In this document: positions 8,750 through 18,829 of the stretch, one piece after another
Numbering within the stretch: position 1 is the first letter of the stretch
Layout: the number at the start of each line of letters is the position of its first letter
Origin: Novosphingobium sp. BW1
GTDB taxonomy: Bacteria; Pseudomonadota; Alphaproteobacteria; Sphingomonadales; Sphingomonadaceae
Length of the DNA stretch: 64,000 nucleotides
NCBI RefSeq assembly: GCF_008107685.1
Contig: NZ_VIRF01000070.1
Location: 1-64,000, forward strand
Reading direction: 5' to 3'
Made by a program: the position numbers and the translations under genes
Notes under the pieces: generated by a model
What the model saw: the letters and a program-made list of their open reading frames with translations, nothing else
What the model was told of the DNA's origin: nothing
Databases searched by the model: none

Positions 8750-9729
8750 AGATAAAGGAAATTTTCAAGAGACCATCGCCCCTTGCCACCCAAACGGGGC
8801 GACCTCACCTTTCGCAGCCACTCGGGCGCGTGAAAGGTGAGGTTCCGCTTTGCGGGAGCCGGAGGGCAATGCTCCTCGGACTCCTGCATGCACCCGCGCT
8901 TGTACACCCACACGTTCCAGGCGCGCTGGGCGAAGGGCAGGTATCCGCGCAGGCCCGTATCGGCCAGCCGTCCGTGCGCCTTGGCGGGAAGATCTCCGGA
9001 TTTTCCGCAGTAGACCCGGTCCGTCCCGGCGGTCGAGAACTCGAGCAAGTGCACCACGTCGCACCCGATCTTGAAGGCCTTGATCGCCTCGCTCGGCCCC
9101 ATCGTGCGGGTGCGCTCGGCCTCGCGATAGCAGGCGCTGAAGGCGCTGCCACTCCACTCCGGCGCACGCGAGGTGGATGAGGACGACGAGCTCAATGAGG
9201 AACGCGCAGGCGTCGGCCACGATACCGCCGTGCGCGACCGGTTCGAGGACGACCCGGCAATGGAGATGGAAGGACTGCGGCTGCGCGAAGAGGACGAAGA
9301 TGAGGGCACAGATGCCGACTGCTGGCGCGACCGCGCCATATTGCGCGCCACCCGCTGACGGCACTCGCGCTCGTACTGCGCGGCATTGGTCGTGTTGCGC
9401 GACATTTGGCCAAGGAGGTCCGCCGTCTGAGCACGCAGGGCCGCCACCCGAGCCGCACCGCGCCGCCGCGCCCCGGCCTGCTCGCGCTTCCAGCGCTGCG
9501 TTTGCGCGGTCCGCTCCGCCTCCCGGTTCGCCGACGCCTGCCTTGCGCGCTGCATCCAGTTCAGGCCCGTCCGGCGCGTCTCTTCCAGCTCCCACGGCCA
9601 ATCGTTCTCCGTCTCTCCCAGATCGTAGGCGGTGAGCTTGTAGCGATCCTGCGCCCTCGTGTTGGCCCCTGCCGCCGGCAAGACATCCATCAACTCGCGC
9701 AGGAATTCTACGCTGCAGGTCCCCTGCAC
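8572..9729 (-). CDS. Hypothetical protein with Ser-rich centre, 3' end altered by a repeat
   Basis: I do not recognise this 385-residue frame, but its high third-position GC suggests coding over about 9729-8890. The GTG start at 9729 has GGAGG two bases upstream. The N-terminal half has a charged Gln/Arg-rich helical stretch. The centre is dominated by Ser and Arg (two runs of six Ser), and the part after it has regularly spaced Cys (SACYREAE, KIGCDVVH, DRVYCGKSG, KRGCMQES, EEHC). After about residue 283 the frame enters the dispersed repeat at 8756-8885 and then runs antisense through the end of betA. The native stop has probably been lost. If it is not a gene, this kilobase has no other coding candidate. 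Confidence 0.45.
   Translation of the reverse strand: MQGTCSVEFLRELMDVLPAAGANTRAQDRYKLTAYDLGETENDWPWELEETRRTGLNWMQRARQASANREAERTAQTQRWKREQAGARRRGAARVAALRAQTADLLGQMSRNTTNAAQYERECRQRVARNMARSRQQSASVPSSSSSSRSRSPSISIAGSSSNRSRTAVSWPTPARSSLSSSSSSTSRAPEWSGSAFSACYREAERTRTMGPSEAIKAFKIGCDVVHLLEFSTAGTDRVYCGKSGDLPAKAHGRLADTGLRGYLPFAQRAWNVWVYKRGCMQESEEHCPPAPAKRNLTFHAPEWLRKVRSPRLGGKGRWSLENFLYLQRCVVCQFALRTKGISLAASVSRPITRSAPRSASIMVGALRLPVVIAGMAELSITRRP
8756..8885 (+). repeat. Dispersed repeat copy R1
   Basis: This is a divergent copy of the element that is clearest at 46459-46607. It has the left block GACCATCGCCCCTTG, the middle block GGCGACCTCACCTTTC and the right block GGAGGGCAATGCTCCTCGG in the same order and spacing. 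An internal inverted pair (ACCTCACCTTTC / GAAAGGTGAGGT) is also present. It starts just after the betA stop. Confidence 0.65.
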
Positions 9730-9763
9730 GGCCTCCGTGTCGAAGCGGCCTTGCCTGTTTCTG

Positions 9764-9812
9764 GCCCACCCCGAGGGCGATGGCCCTCGGATTCCATGTC
9801 TTTCCGGCTGAC
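9764..9812 (+). repeat. Dispersed repeat, right end only (R5)
   Basis: The palindromic block CCGAGGGC-GAT-GGCCCTCGG (9771-9790) is followed by CTTTCCGGCT, matching the right end of copy R3 (43231-43270). No left half is visible next to it, so this looks like a partial copy. Confidence 0.55.
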
Positions 9813-10062
9813 TTGAACCCAGGTCCAGATAGCGCGGCCGCAGGTGTTCGTCCGCGCGCGGCGCGATAGGATTTTCCTACACCCGGGCGCCTGCGCTATG
9901 TTGAAGTCAGACTATCGCGTCGGTGGTTACAGGTAATTAGGGAGGTGTGTATCGGCACGACATGGCAAGTCGGGATTGCGCGGCACAGCGGGGTCACTTT
10001 GCAGCGGGTGGCAGGTGACACGGCTTTCCCCCTGGACCGTGTCAACTGTGTCAACTTCGGTG
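9813..10062. other. Intergenic stretch without a recognised gene
   Basis: No convincing coding frame is seen. Near the right edge, AGGTGACAC (10013-10021) pairs with GTGTCACCT (10060-10068) around two short direct repeats (GTGTCAACT). This hairpin overlaps the stop of the minus-strand deacylase gene and could help end its transcript, although no T-run follows. Confidence 0.4.
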
Positions 10063-10584
10063 TCACCTCGATGTCTGGTCCGGCTTCAGGGTCAGCACCT
10101 GGGGAGCATGGTTCCAGCGGGTGAGCGTGGCGACGAGGTCTGCAGTCTGCAGCGAAAGGGTCGCGGTGTTGCGCAAGGGGTGGATATTGATCGTGCCCCT
10201 GGGCGCGAGGGCGGCATCGAGGACGACCTGCACACAGCCTTCGGTGTCGTTGAAGGCGGCAAGCGGGGTGACTGAGCCCGGCACCACGCCCAGCAAAGCC
10301 ACCATATCTTCGGCCTTGCCGAACGAAAGGCGCGGGGCGCCAAGGCGACTGGCCATGAACTTCAGGTCCGCGCGCTCCTCGGCGGGCATCGTCACTAGCC
10401 AGAACCGGCCGCGCCGGTCGGTCAAAAACAGGTTCTTGGTGTGGGCGCCCGCGATATGGGCCTTGACCGCCGCGCTCTCGGCCACCGTTGCGGTGGCTTC
10501 GTGCTCGAAGACGCGAAAGGCCGTGCCCGCGCTGTCGAGATCGGCCAGCAGCGCGGCCTCGCGTTCGTGTCGGTTTGCTGCCAT
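10063..10584 (-). CDS. ProX/YbaK-type prolyl-tRNA editing deacylase
   Basis: This 173-residue free-standing deacylase belongs to the ProXp-ala/PrdX branch of the YbaK superfamily, which clears mischarged tRNA such as Ala-tRNA(Pro). Characteristic segments are GAHTKNLFLTDRRGRFWLVT (about 46-65), SFGKAEDMVALLGVVPGSVTP and the FNDTEG...VVLD strand pair. It begins 21 bp after the phosphatase stop on the same strand, so it is probably the last gene of the plc-pchP transcript. That link with choline release looks positional rather than functional. Confidence 0.85.
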   Translation of the reverse strand: MAANRHEREAALLADLDSAGTAFRVFEHEATATVAESAAVKAHIAGAHTKNLFLTDRRGRFWLVTMPAEERADLKFMASRLGAPRLSFGKAEDMVALLGVVPGSVTPLAAFNDTEGCVQVVLDAALAPRGTINIHPLRNTATLSLQTADLVATLTRWNHAPQVLTLKPDQTSR

Positions 10585-10605
10585 GGTCGCAGCGACTATC
10601 GCGCC

Positions 10606-11658
10606 TCAGGGGCGCGGCGCAAGCTCCTCCTGGCGCAGGTGCAGCCAGTTGGTGTCCGCATCGACCCGCTGGCCGCTCTCGCGCTGCGCTCTGGCGCGCG
10701 CGGCCTTCGCCTCTTCCAGCGCTGCGGTCTTGGCCGCGCTGCGATCAATCCAGAGGCGAAGCCCTGAAGCCTGAAACAGCATGGCGCGGTCGCTCGGACT
10801 GTCGCCCGCCACCAGGAGCGGCCGGTTCACCGCGTCGATATACGTGCGGATGCCCGCGACCTTGCCCTCGTACCAGGTGTTGGGCGCCCAGAGGGTGGAG
10901 GTCATCTCCATGCCCATGTGCCGCTCGGCCGGGTAGTGCGCATCGAGGAAGTGCCCCTTGGCGATCTGGCTGCGCGCGGTGGTGAGCGCGCCGCTCCGGG
11001 GATCGCGCAGCACCATAGTCACCCCGACGATGTCTTCAGGCGCGATGTTCAACCCGTAACGCGGATCGGACAGCACCATGCGCGCCAGTTCCTCGGAGGC
11101 CGCCGTCACGACATAGACATGGACACCGCGCGCGCGCAGTTCATCCAGAAGTTCGCGCTGCGCTTCAAAGATATGCGGGCGCTCGACCGTTCCCGAGACG
11201 ACCTTGCCGTCCTCTTCGTAGCGCACCGGGATCGGCGCGGTGCGCGCCATCAAGGCATCGACCTCGCCCTTCAACTCACCCAGCGTGTGCCCGGAAAAGA
11301 CCTGCGCGATCCACGGATAGCACAAGTTGTCGTCGATCTCGCACAGGCGCAGATAATAGCCGTAGAGCGTCTCGCCCTTGTGAAAGGGAATGGGCTTCAG
11401 CGAGGGATCGAGTGCCTTGGGCGAGAGCTTGCCGCGCGCTTCCATGAAAGGCAGGAGCGATTCCTCCAGGTCGTTCTGCCAGATCGTGTTGTCGGCATCG
11501 AATACCGCGAAGGAACCTTCGGGCGCATCGGCTAGGGCACGCTTGATCGACGCCCGCGCCCCGGCAGGCCAATGCGCGAGGGGCTCGTTTGCGGCGCTGG
11601 CCGTAGCCGTCAACGCGGCCACGGCGCCCAGCAGCCCTGAAAGGATACGCACCTTCAT
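10606..11658 (-). CDS. pchP: HAD-family phosphorylcholine phosphatase
   Basis: This exported HAD phosphatase has a signal peptide (residues 1-22, MKVRILSGLLGAVAALTATA...). Catalytic D54 and D56 lie in motif I (FAVFDADNTIWQNDLEESLLPF), and VYVVTAASEE and VAGDSPSDRAML are motifs II and III/IV. Motif I and the following LEESLLPF resemble Pseudomonas PchP, which releases choline from phosphorylcholine in the periplasm. ATG 11658 is preferred over longer frames because it gives a signal peptide and overlaps the phospholipase stop as ATGA. The coupling to phospholipase C supports the substrate. The specificity is still inferred. Confidence 0.85.
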   Translation of the reverse strand: MKVRILSGLLGAVAALTATASAANEPLAHWPAGARASIKRALADAPEGSFAVFDADNTIWQNDLEESLLPFMEARGKLSPKALDPSLKPIPFHKGETLYGYYLRLCEIDDNLCYPWIAQVFSGHTLGELKGEVDALMARTAPIPVRYEEDGKVVSGTVERPHIFEAQRELLDELRARGVHVYVVTAASEELARMVLSDPRYGLNIAPEDIVGVTMVLRDPRSGALTTARSQIAKGHFLDAHYPAERHMGMEMTSTLWAPNTWYEGKVAGIRTYIDAVNRPLLVAGDSPSDRAMLFQASGLRLWIDRSAAKTAALEEAKAARARAQRESGQRVDADTNWLHLRQEELAPRP

Positions 11659-13736
11659 GCCACCGCGCCCTGCTCGAAGGCCGGGTCGGAAAGGCTCGCC
11701 TTGCCGGTCTCGACATGGCCTGCGAAGCGGCGGCGGCGGGGCGAGCCCTGCTGGGTCACGACCAGATCGTACCAATGATCGCTGGCCGCAACCGACACCG
11801 GCACCCGCTGCTCCTGACCCGGAGCCACGGTCACGCTCTGCGCGGCCAGCTCGCCATAGGTGGGAGCGGCGATGGTGAAGGTCAGCGGCGCCGGCCCCGG
11901 GTTACGGATAACGAGATGGACGGTATCGCGCGCCCGTTCATCCAGTGTCACGACAGGAGCCGCAACGCCCTCGTCTGCGGCCTCGCCAGCCAGTTCGCGC
12001 AGCCAGCCGTTGGGCCCGAAGACAGCCAGATCATACACGCCGCTACGTGGCAGGCCGGGAAGGCTCGCCGCGATCTTCTTGCCCGGCTCCACGGTGTAGC
12101 TCCAGGGGCCGAGCTCGCGGCTGCCCTTGGCGTAGACCTGGTAGACGATGCCGCGAGTGCCCAGGTTGGCGAAAGTCAGCTCCAGGCCGTCTTCCGTGCC
12201 CCGTGCGTGCGCATCCATGCGGTAGGGCAAGGGGCGGGTCGGACGGCGTCCGGGCTCCTGGGCGGGCAGCGTTTGCGCTTCGGGCACTTCCGGCAAGGGA
12301 AGCTGCGCGACCGCCATGATCTTCTGCAGATAATCGTCAGTGGCCGGCAGCGTGTGGAGCGCCGAACCGTCGGGGTCGGCAAAGTCGAACAGGCTGGTGA
12401 GGTCGCCCGTCACCTGGCGGCGCCACGGCGTGATGTTGGGCTCCATCACTCCAAAGCGCTTTTCGAGGAAGCGGATCACCGAGGTGTGGTCATGGACTTC
12501 GGAATTGACCCAGCCCCCGCGCGACCAGGGCGAGACGACAAGGAGCGGCACGCGCATGCCAAGGCCGACCGCGTTGCCCTCGTAGACCTCGCCGCGCGTG
12601 TCGACCGTGCTCGCACCCGCAATTCCGGCGGCGGCCGGAACGGGCCCGGGCATGTGGTCGAAGAAGCCGTCGTTCTCGTCGTAGTTGATGATGAGCGCGG
12701 TCTTGGACCAGACCTCGGGATTGGCCACCAGCGCGTCGAGGATGCGCGAGACCATGTCCTCGCCAAACGCGGGCGGCGCCTCGGGGTGCTCGCAGAACTT
12801 GGTGGGCGTCACCACCCAGGAGACCTGCGGCAGGCTATCGGCCTCCACGTCGGCGCGGATCGCATCGACAAGGTGCTGGCCGGTGCTGTCGGCCGCGTTC
12901 TCGGCGGTCGAGCCGGGCACGAGGGCGCGGCCCCGGCGGTAGAGGTCGCTCTTGGTGTCGAGGCCACGGAACTGCTCGAAATAGGCGAGCGAGTTGCACC
13001 CGAAGTTGTCGTATTCCTGGTAGACCTTCCAGTCGACCCCGGCCTCCTGCAGGCGCTCGGCGTAGGTCGTCCAGCGTGCGACCTGGTCGAAATCGGCCTT
13101 GTCGCGGGCCATGTCGCCGGTCCAGTTGCCATCGTCCTCGTTGTGGACGGCCTGGCGGCGCGTATCGCCCACGGCCATGCCGCTGGTGCCGGTGAACAGG
13201 TACATACGGTTGGGGTTGGTGGGCCCGTGAAGCGAGCAGTAGTAGGCGTCGCACACGGTGAAGGCGTCGGCGAGCGCGTGGTAGAAGGGCACGTCCTCGC
13301 GTGTGAAGTAGCCCATCGTCATCTCGCCCTTGCGGCGGATCCAGCTGGCGTAGTCCGCCCACTCGGCCGAGGTCTGCCCGCCCTCGCCTTTCCAGCTGTG
13401 ATCGAGGCTCTTGAGAAGCTGGCCACTGGTCGTCTGCCCGTTCATGCGGAAGGGCAGGATCGCGCCGCCGTCCGGGCGCGGCTGATGAAACACCGACTTG
13501 CCCGAACGCAGCGGCATGGGCCGGGGATCGGCAAAGCCACGCACGCCCGGCAGCGTGCCGAAATAGTGATCGAACGAGCGGTTCTCCTGCATCAGGATCA
13601 CCACGTGCTCGACGTCTTTGAGCGTGCCGGTGCGGTGGTTGGCGGGCTGCGCCAGCGCCTTGGCGATCGGCGCAGGCACCGATCCCGCTGCACTCGCCGC
13701 GGCGAGGCGCTGGAGGAACAGGCGACGATCAATCAT
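11655..13736 (-). CDS. Tat-exported phospholipase C
   Basis: This 693-residue phosphoesterase of the bacterial PlcH/PlcN family hydrolyses phosphatidylcholine to diacylglycerol and phosphorylcholine. It opens with a twin-arginine signal (IDRRLFLQRLAAASAAG). The catalytic domain begins HVVILMQENRSFDHYFGTLPGVRGF, and two beta-rich C-terminal repeats (about 500-690) are typical of this family. ATG 13736 is chosen because GGAGA sits six bases upstream; a longer in-frame start at 13778 would overlap an operator-like dyad. It is first in an operon with the phosphatase, to which it is coupled by ATGA. Confidence 0.92.
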   Translation of the reverse strand: MIDRRLFLQRLAAASAAGSVPAPIAKALAQPANHRTGTLKDVEHVVILMQENRSFDHYFGTLPGVRGFADPRPMPLRSGKSVFHQPRPDGGAILPFRMNGQTTSGQLLKSLDHSWKGEGGQTSAEWADYASWIRRKGEMTMGYFTREDVPFYHALADAFTVCDAYYCSLHGPTNPNRMYLFTGTSGMAVGDTRRQAVHNEDDGNWTGDMARDKADFDQVARWTTYAERLQEAGVDWKVYQEYDNFGCNSLAYFEQFRGLDTKSDLYRRGRALVPGSTAENAADSTGQHLVDAIRADVEADSLPQVSWVVTPTKFCEHPEAPPAFGEDMVSRILDALVANPEVWSKTALIINYDENDGFFDHMPGPVPAAAGIAGASTVDTRGEVYEGNAVGLGMRVPLLVVSPWSRGGWVNSEVHDHTSVIRFLEKRFGVMEPNITPWRRQVTGDLTSLFDFADPDGSALHTLPATDDYLQKIMAVAQLPLPEVPEAQTLPAQEPGRRPTRPLPYRMDAHARGTEDGLELTFANLGTRGIVYQVYAKGSRELGPWSYTVEPGKKIAASLPGLPRSGVYDLAVFGPNGWLRELAGEAADEGVAAPVVTLDERARDTVHLVIRNPGPAPLTFTIAAPTYGELAAQSVTVAPGQEQRVPVSVAASDHWYDLVVTQQGSPRRRRFAGHVETGKASLSDPAFEQGAVA

Positions 13737-13763
13737 GAGCATTCTCCGGTGTGCATTACCGGC

Positions 13764-13777
13764 TGAATAACCATTCA
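13764..13777. promoter_or_regulatory. BetI-like dyad directly upstream of the phospholipase C gene
   Basis: TGAAT-AACC-ATTCA lies 27 bp before the phospholipase start codon, next to its ribosome binding site. Read on the minus strand it is TGAATGGTTATTCA, close to the cho/bet boxes. It is placed where a repressor would block the plc promoter or early transcript. Confidence 0.5.
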
Positions 13778-13862
13778 CTCAATCTTTCTCAAGGTCATAG
13801 GTCACATTTACAACCTCCTCGACCGGATATCGGGCGTCTCGGACACTCGAATCAAGATCATA

Positions 13863-13878
13863 TTGAATGATCATTCAA
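13863..13878. promoter_or_regulatory. Perfect BetI-like palindrome upstream of phospholipase C
   Basis: TTGAATGATCATTCAA is a perfect 16-bp palindrome with the same outer TTGAA/TTCAA arms as the box at 4913-4928 and close to the one at 5002-5016. It lies about 127 bp before the phospholipase start, between that gene and the ligI terminator. A role as a second BetI site is inferred. Confidence 0.55.
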
Positions 13879-13898
13879 AAATGAACAACGGCGCACAT

Positions 13899-13932
13899 AA
13901 AGAAAGGGGGATGGCGCCCAGCGCCATCCCCC
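13899..13932 (-). terminator. Rho-independent terminator of the ligKUI operon
   Basis: A 12-bp perfect stem (13906-13917 with 13921-13932, GGGGGATGGCGC) has a 3-base loop. Read on the minus strand it is followed by TTTCTTT. It lies 33 bp after the ligI stop. Confidence 0.88.
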
Positions 13933-13964
13933 TCAGTCGTCAGAGTTCGTGAAAACCGGAGCGC

Positions 13965-15904
<1,940 letters not shown>

Positions 15905-15912
<8 letters not shown>

Positions 15913-16579
15913 ACTTGAGGCCTTCCTTCTCCAGGCGCTCGCGCATCTTGTACATGTCGAGGCCGAGGACGCCCGAGGCCAGCTTCTCGCGCTTCTCACC
16001 TTCGTTGGCCTCGCGCGCCTGCGCGGCCTTGAGGACTTCGGCGGCCTTTTCGCGCGGCACGCACACCACACCGTCGTCATCGGCCACAATGATGTCGCCC
16101 GGATTTACCGAGCAGTTGGCGCAGACGACGGGCACGTTGACCGAGCCGATCGTGTTCTTCACCGTACCTTGGGCGTAGACAGCCTTAGACCAGACTGGGA
16201 ACTGCATTTCCGTGAGGTCACGCACGTCGCGCACGCCCGCATCGATGATCAGACCACGGCAGCCGCGCGCCTGCGCACTGGTCGCCAGAAGGTCGCCGAA
16301 GTAGCCGTCTTCGCACGGCGAGGTCGGCGCGAGCAGGAGCACGTCGCCTTCGTTGAGCTGCTCGATGGCGACGTGGACCATCCAGTTGTCGCCCGGAGGC
16401 GAACTGATGGTCACGGCCGAACCGGCGATGCGCGCGCCCGCATAAATCGGGCGCATGTAGCTGGCGAGAAGGCCCGTACGCCCCTGCGCTTCGTGCACGG
16501 TGGCAACGCCGCAGGCGGCCAGGCCGTCGATGATCGCAGGATCGGCCCGCTCGATATTCTGGACGACGACACCCGACAT
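15905..16579 (-). CDS. ligK: 4-carboxy-4-hydroxy-2-oxoadipate aldolase
   Basis: This 224-residue class II pyruvate aldolase of the HMG/CHA aldolase (RraA-like) family cleaves 4-carboxy-4-hydroxy-2-oxoadipate to pyruvate and oxaloacetate, the last step of the pathway. [20 protein letters not shown] and the active-site stretch [14 protein letters not shown] (Arg-Asp of the D-X20-R-D motif) are visible. The ATG has AGGAG nine bases upstream. It is first in the minus-strand operon, divergent from the LysR gene across 116 bp. Confidence 0.94.
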
Positions 16580-16695
16580 GGCAGCACTCCTCTTCGCTCG
16601 TTATCAATTCAGGTAGGTCCTGACATGGGCTTCGCGCGCGCGAGGGGGAAAGAGAACTTTGGCAATCGCCATTGGATTTGGCTAAAGATGCCCGC
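16580..16695. promoter_or_regulatory. Divergent ligK / LysR control region
   Basis: This 116-bp gap sits between the aldolase gene and the LysR gene. A short dyad CAAT-CGCC-ATTG (16663-16674) lies 21 bp before the LysR start, and an AT-richer patch (TTATCAATTCAGG) lies near the ligK side. No classical T-N11-A box was unambiguous. Promoters for both directions must lie here. Confidence 0.45.
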
Positions 16696-17862
16696 ATGGA
16701 CGTTTGGGAACTGAACTTGCGCCACTTGCGCGCAGTCTTGAAAATTGCCGAACTGGGAACGGTCAGCGCGGCGACGAGCGCGGTCAATCTTAGCCAGCCC
16801 GCAATAACACAGGCGTTAGGACGTCTGGAGGGAGCGCTGCAGGTTCCCCTCTTCGAGCGGCGCCACGACGGGATGGTGCCCACGCACGCCGGGCAGATCC
16901 TCCAGGCGCGTATTTCGGCCGCGCTCCTGCACGTGCGCAGCCCCCACGTCACGATGTCGCGCCTGCGCGCCCTACTAGCACTTTCGGACAGCGGCAGCTA
17001 CGCAGGCGCCAGCCAAGAGACCGGACTTTCGCTGCCCTCGATCCACCGCGCGGTGAACGACCTTGCCCTCGCGCTGCGCCGCCCGCTGGTGGTTCGCCGA
17101 GGCAAGCACGTGGTGATGACCGAGACCGGCGCCCAGTTCGCACGCGAGTTCCGCCTCGCCGTAGTCGAGCTGGAAGCCGGGCTCTCCGAGATTCAGGCGC
17201 TGCGCGGGCACGAGACTCGCCGCATCGCCATTGGCGCCATGCCGCTCTCGCGCGCTCGCATCCTCCCCCTGGCCGTGGCCCGCTTCCACGCGCGCCGCCC
17301 GCGAGTGCAGCTCACCATCGTCGAGGGCTCGCGCGCCGAACTGGTCGAACCCTTGCGCAACGGCTCGCTCGACGTGATGGTCGGCGCGCTGCGCAGCCCG
17401 CTCGTCGAGACCGACCTCGAACAGCGCGCCCTGTTCGAGGATGTGCCCGTATTCCTGGGCCGCCACGACCACCCGCTCGTCGGCACGCGCCCGGAGGCCG
17501 CGGATCTCGCCCGCTACCCGTTCTGCCTGCCCGCACGCGGCACGCCGCTTCGCGACAGCTTCGAGCGTTACTTCGAAAGCCATGGCCAGAGCCCGCAGGT
17601 CCCACTGGAATCAGGCTCGGTGATGATGATCCGGCAGGTCATGATGGACAGCGATTTCCTGACCCTGCTCTCGCGTGACCAGGTGCCCGTCGAGCTAGAA
17701 GCCAGGTGGCTCTCACAGGTCGCTCAACTCCCCGCACAATTCCACCGTGTTATCGGCATGACCACCCGCCACTCACTGCGCCCGACCACTGTTCAGGAGG
17801 AGTTTTTCGCCGATTTGGAACAGGCCGCGCGTGAAATAACGGCAGGCACAAAAGCGCGCTGA
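16696..17862 (+). CDS. LysR-type regulator with two HTH domains (LigR-like)
   Basis: This 388-residue LysR-family protein has a duplicated DNA-binding domain. The first winged HTH covers about 1-65 (LGTVSAATSAVNLSQPAITQALGRLE, then VPLFERR). The second covers about 84-150 (SGSYAGASQETGLSLPSIHRAVNDL, then PLVVRR...VMTETGAQFAREF). A periplasmic-binding-like effector domain follows (RIAIGAMPLSRARILPLAV...). Usual LysR proteins have about 300 residues and one HTH. Its position between the two lig arms makes it the likely activator of protocatechuate catabolism. ATG 16696 is preferred to an upstream TTG because it sits at the usual N-terminus of the first HTH. Confidence 0.85.
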   Translation: MDVWELNLRHLRAVLKIAELGTVSAATSAVNLSQPAITQALGRLEGALQVPLFERRHDGMVPTHAGQILQARISAALLHVRSPHVTMSRLRALLALSDSGSYAGASQETGLSLPSIHRAVNDLALALRRPLVVRRGKHVVMTETGAQFAREFRLAVVELEAGLSEIQALRGHETRRIAIGAMPLSRARILPLAVARFHARRPRVQLTIVEGSRAELVEPLRNGSLDVMVGALRSPLVETDLEQRALFEDVPVFLGRHDHPLVGTRPEAADLARYPFCLPARGTPLRDSFERYFESHGQSPQVPLESGSVMMIRQVMMDSDFLTLLSRDQVPVELEARWLSQVAQLPAQFHRVIGMTTRHSLRPTTVQEEFFADLEQAAREITAGTKAR

Positions 17863-17925
17863 TTAGGCAAAGCTTATAAGACCAAGGCAGTTCCGATTAG
17901 CCGCCCGCCGCCCCCGGGGGCAGAC

Positions 17926-18825
17926 ATGCCCCCCATGACGCAGGTCCGCACCAAGTTCGCTTGCCTTATCGGCTTTGGAGAAGCCGGATCGACCTTTGCC
18001 CGCGCCGGAAGCTGGGGGCCGCGCGCCGCCGCCTTCGACATTGCGCCCACGCGCCGCGCGGTCATGGAGGAACTGAACGTCTTGCCTTGCGCCAGTGCCG
18101 AAGAGGCCCTTGCCGATGCGTCCCTGGTGCTTTCGCTCGTCACCGCCGACCAGGCGCTTGAAGTCGCGCACACCTGCGCGCCTCTTATTTCGTCCGACGC
18201 GCTGTTCTGCGACATGAACTCGGTTGCGCCCGGCACCAAGCGCGCCGCGGCCGAGGCCTTTGCCGCCGCGGGCAAGCGCTACGTCGACGTCGCCATCATG
18301 GCCCCTGTGAACCCGGCGCGCCTGGGCGTACCGCTCAACATCTCCGGGCCCGACGCGGCGGAGGCGAAGGACCTCCTGTCGGGCATGGGCTTTGAAAAGA
18401 CCCGCATCGTGGGCGATGCCATCGGGCGTGCCTCGGCGATCAAGCTGGTCCGTTCGGTCATGGTCAAGGGACTGGAGGCGCTCACCGCCGAGATGATGCT
18501 GGCCGCCCACGCCGAAGGGGTAGCCGAAGACGTGCTTGCCTCACTCGATGCGAGCGAAAAGTCGATCACCTGGCCCGAGCGCGCCGACTACAATCTGGAC
18601 CGAATGATGATCCACGGCCGCCGCCGTTCGGCAGAAATGGCCGAGGCCGCCGCGATGCTGCGCGACCTGGGCATCGATCCGCTGATGACGCAGGGCACGG
18701 TTGCGCGCCACCAGGAGATCGGCGAACTGGGCCTCACCCCGCCGCCCGAATGCTATGCGGCCAAGCTCGACGCCATTACCGCATCACAAAAAACCCATCC
18801 GAATTCGAACAAGGGAGAGAGCTGA
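17926..18825 (+). CDS. NAD(P)-binding dehydrogenase, DUF1932/6PGDH-like
   Basis: This 299-residue Rossmann protein has CLIGFGEAGSTFARAG as its dinucleotide-binding loop, a SLVTADQALEVA strand-helix and a DMNSVAPGTKRAAAE segment. Its all-helical C-terminal half matches the 3-hydroxyisobutyrate/6-phosphogluconate dehydrogenase type with a DUF1932 tail. It ends 4 bp before ligJ and so is part of the ligJABC transcript. No step of the known pathway requires it. It may handle a 4-carboxy-2-hydroxy acid side product or stereoisomer; that is inference. ATG 17926 or 17935 could be the start. Confidence 0.75.
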   Translation: MPPMTQVRTKFACLIGFGEAGSTFARAGSWGPRAAAFDIAPTRRAVMEELNVLPCASAEEALADASLVLSLVTADQALEVAHTCAPLISSDALFCDMNSVAPGTKRAAAEAFAAAGKRYVDVAIMAPVNPARLGVPLNISGPDAAEAKDLLSGMGFEKTRIVGDAIGRASAIKLVRSVMVKGLEALTAEMMLAAHAEGVAEDVLASLDASEKSITWPERADYNLDRMMIHGRRRSAEMAEAAAMLRDLGIDPLMTQGTVARHQEIGELGLTPPPECYAAKLDAITASQKTHPNSNKGES

Positions 18826-18829
18826 AGCC

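Noticed and set aside
11715..13766. A 683-codon plus-strand frame across the phospholipase C gene
   Set aside because: It is the antisense shadow of a well-supported Tat-exported phospholipase with its own RBS.
17913..17922. CCCCCGGGGG palindrome before the DUF1932 dehydrogenase as an operator
   Set aside because: Simple GC palindromes of this size are common in this DNA and nothing else supports a site.
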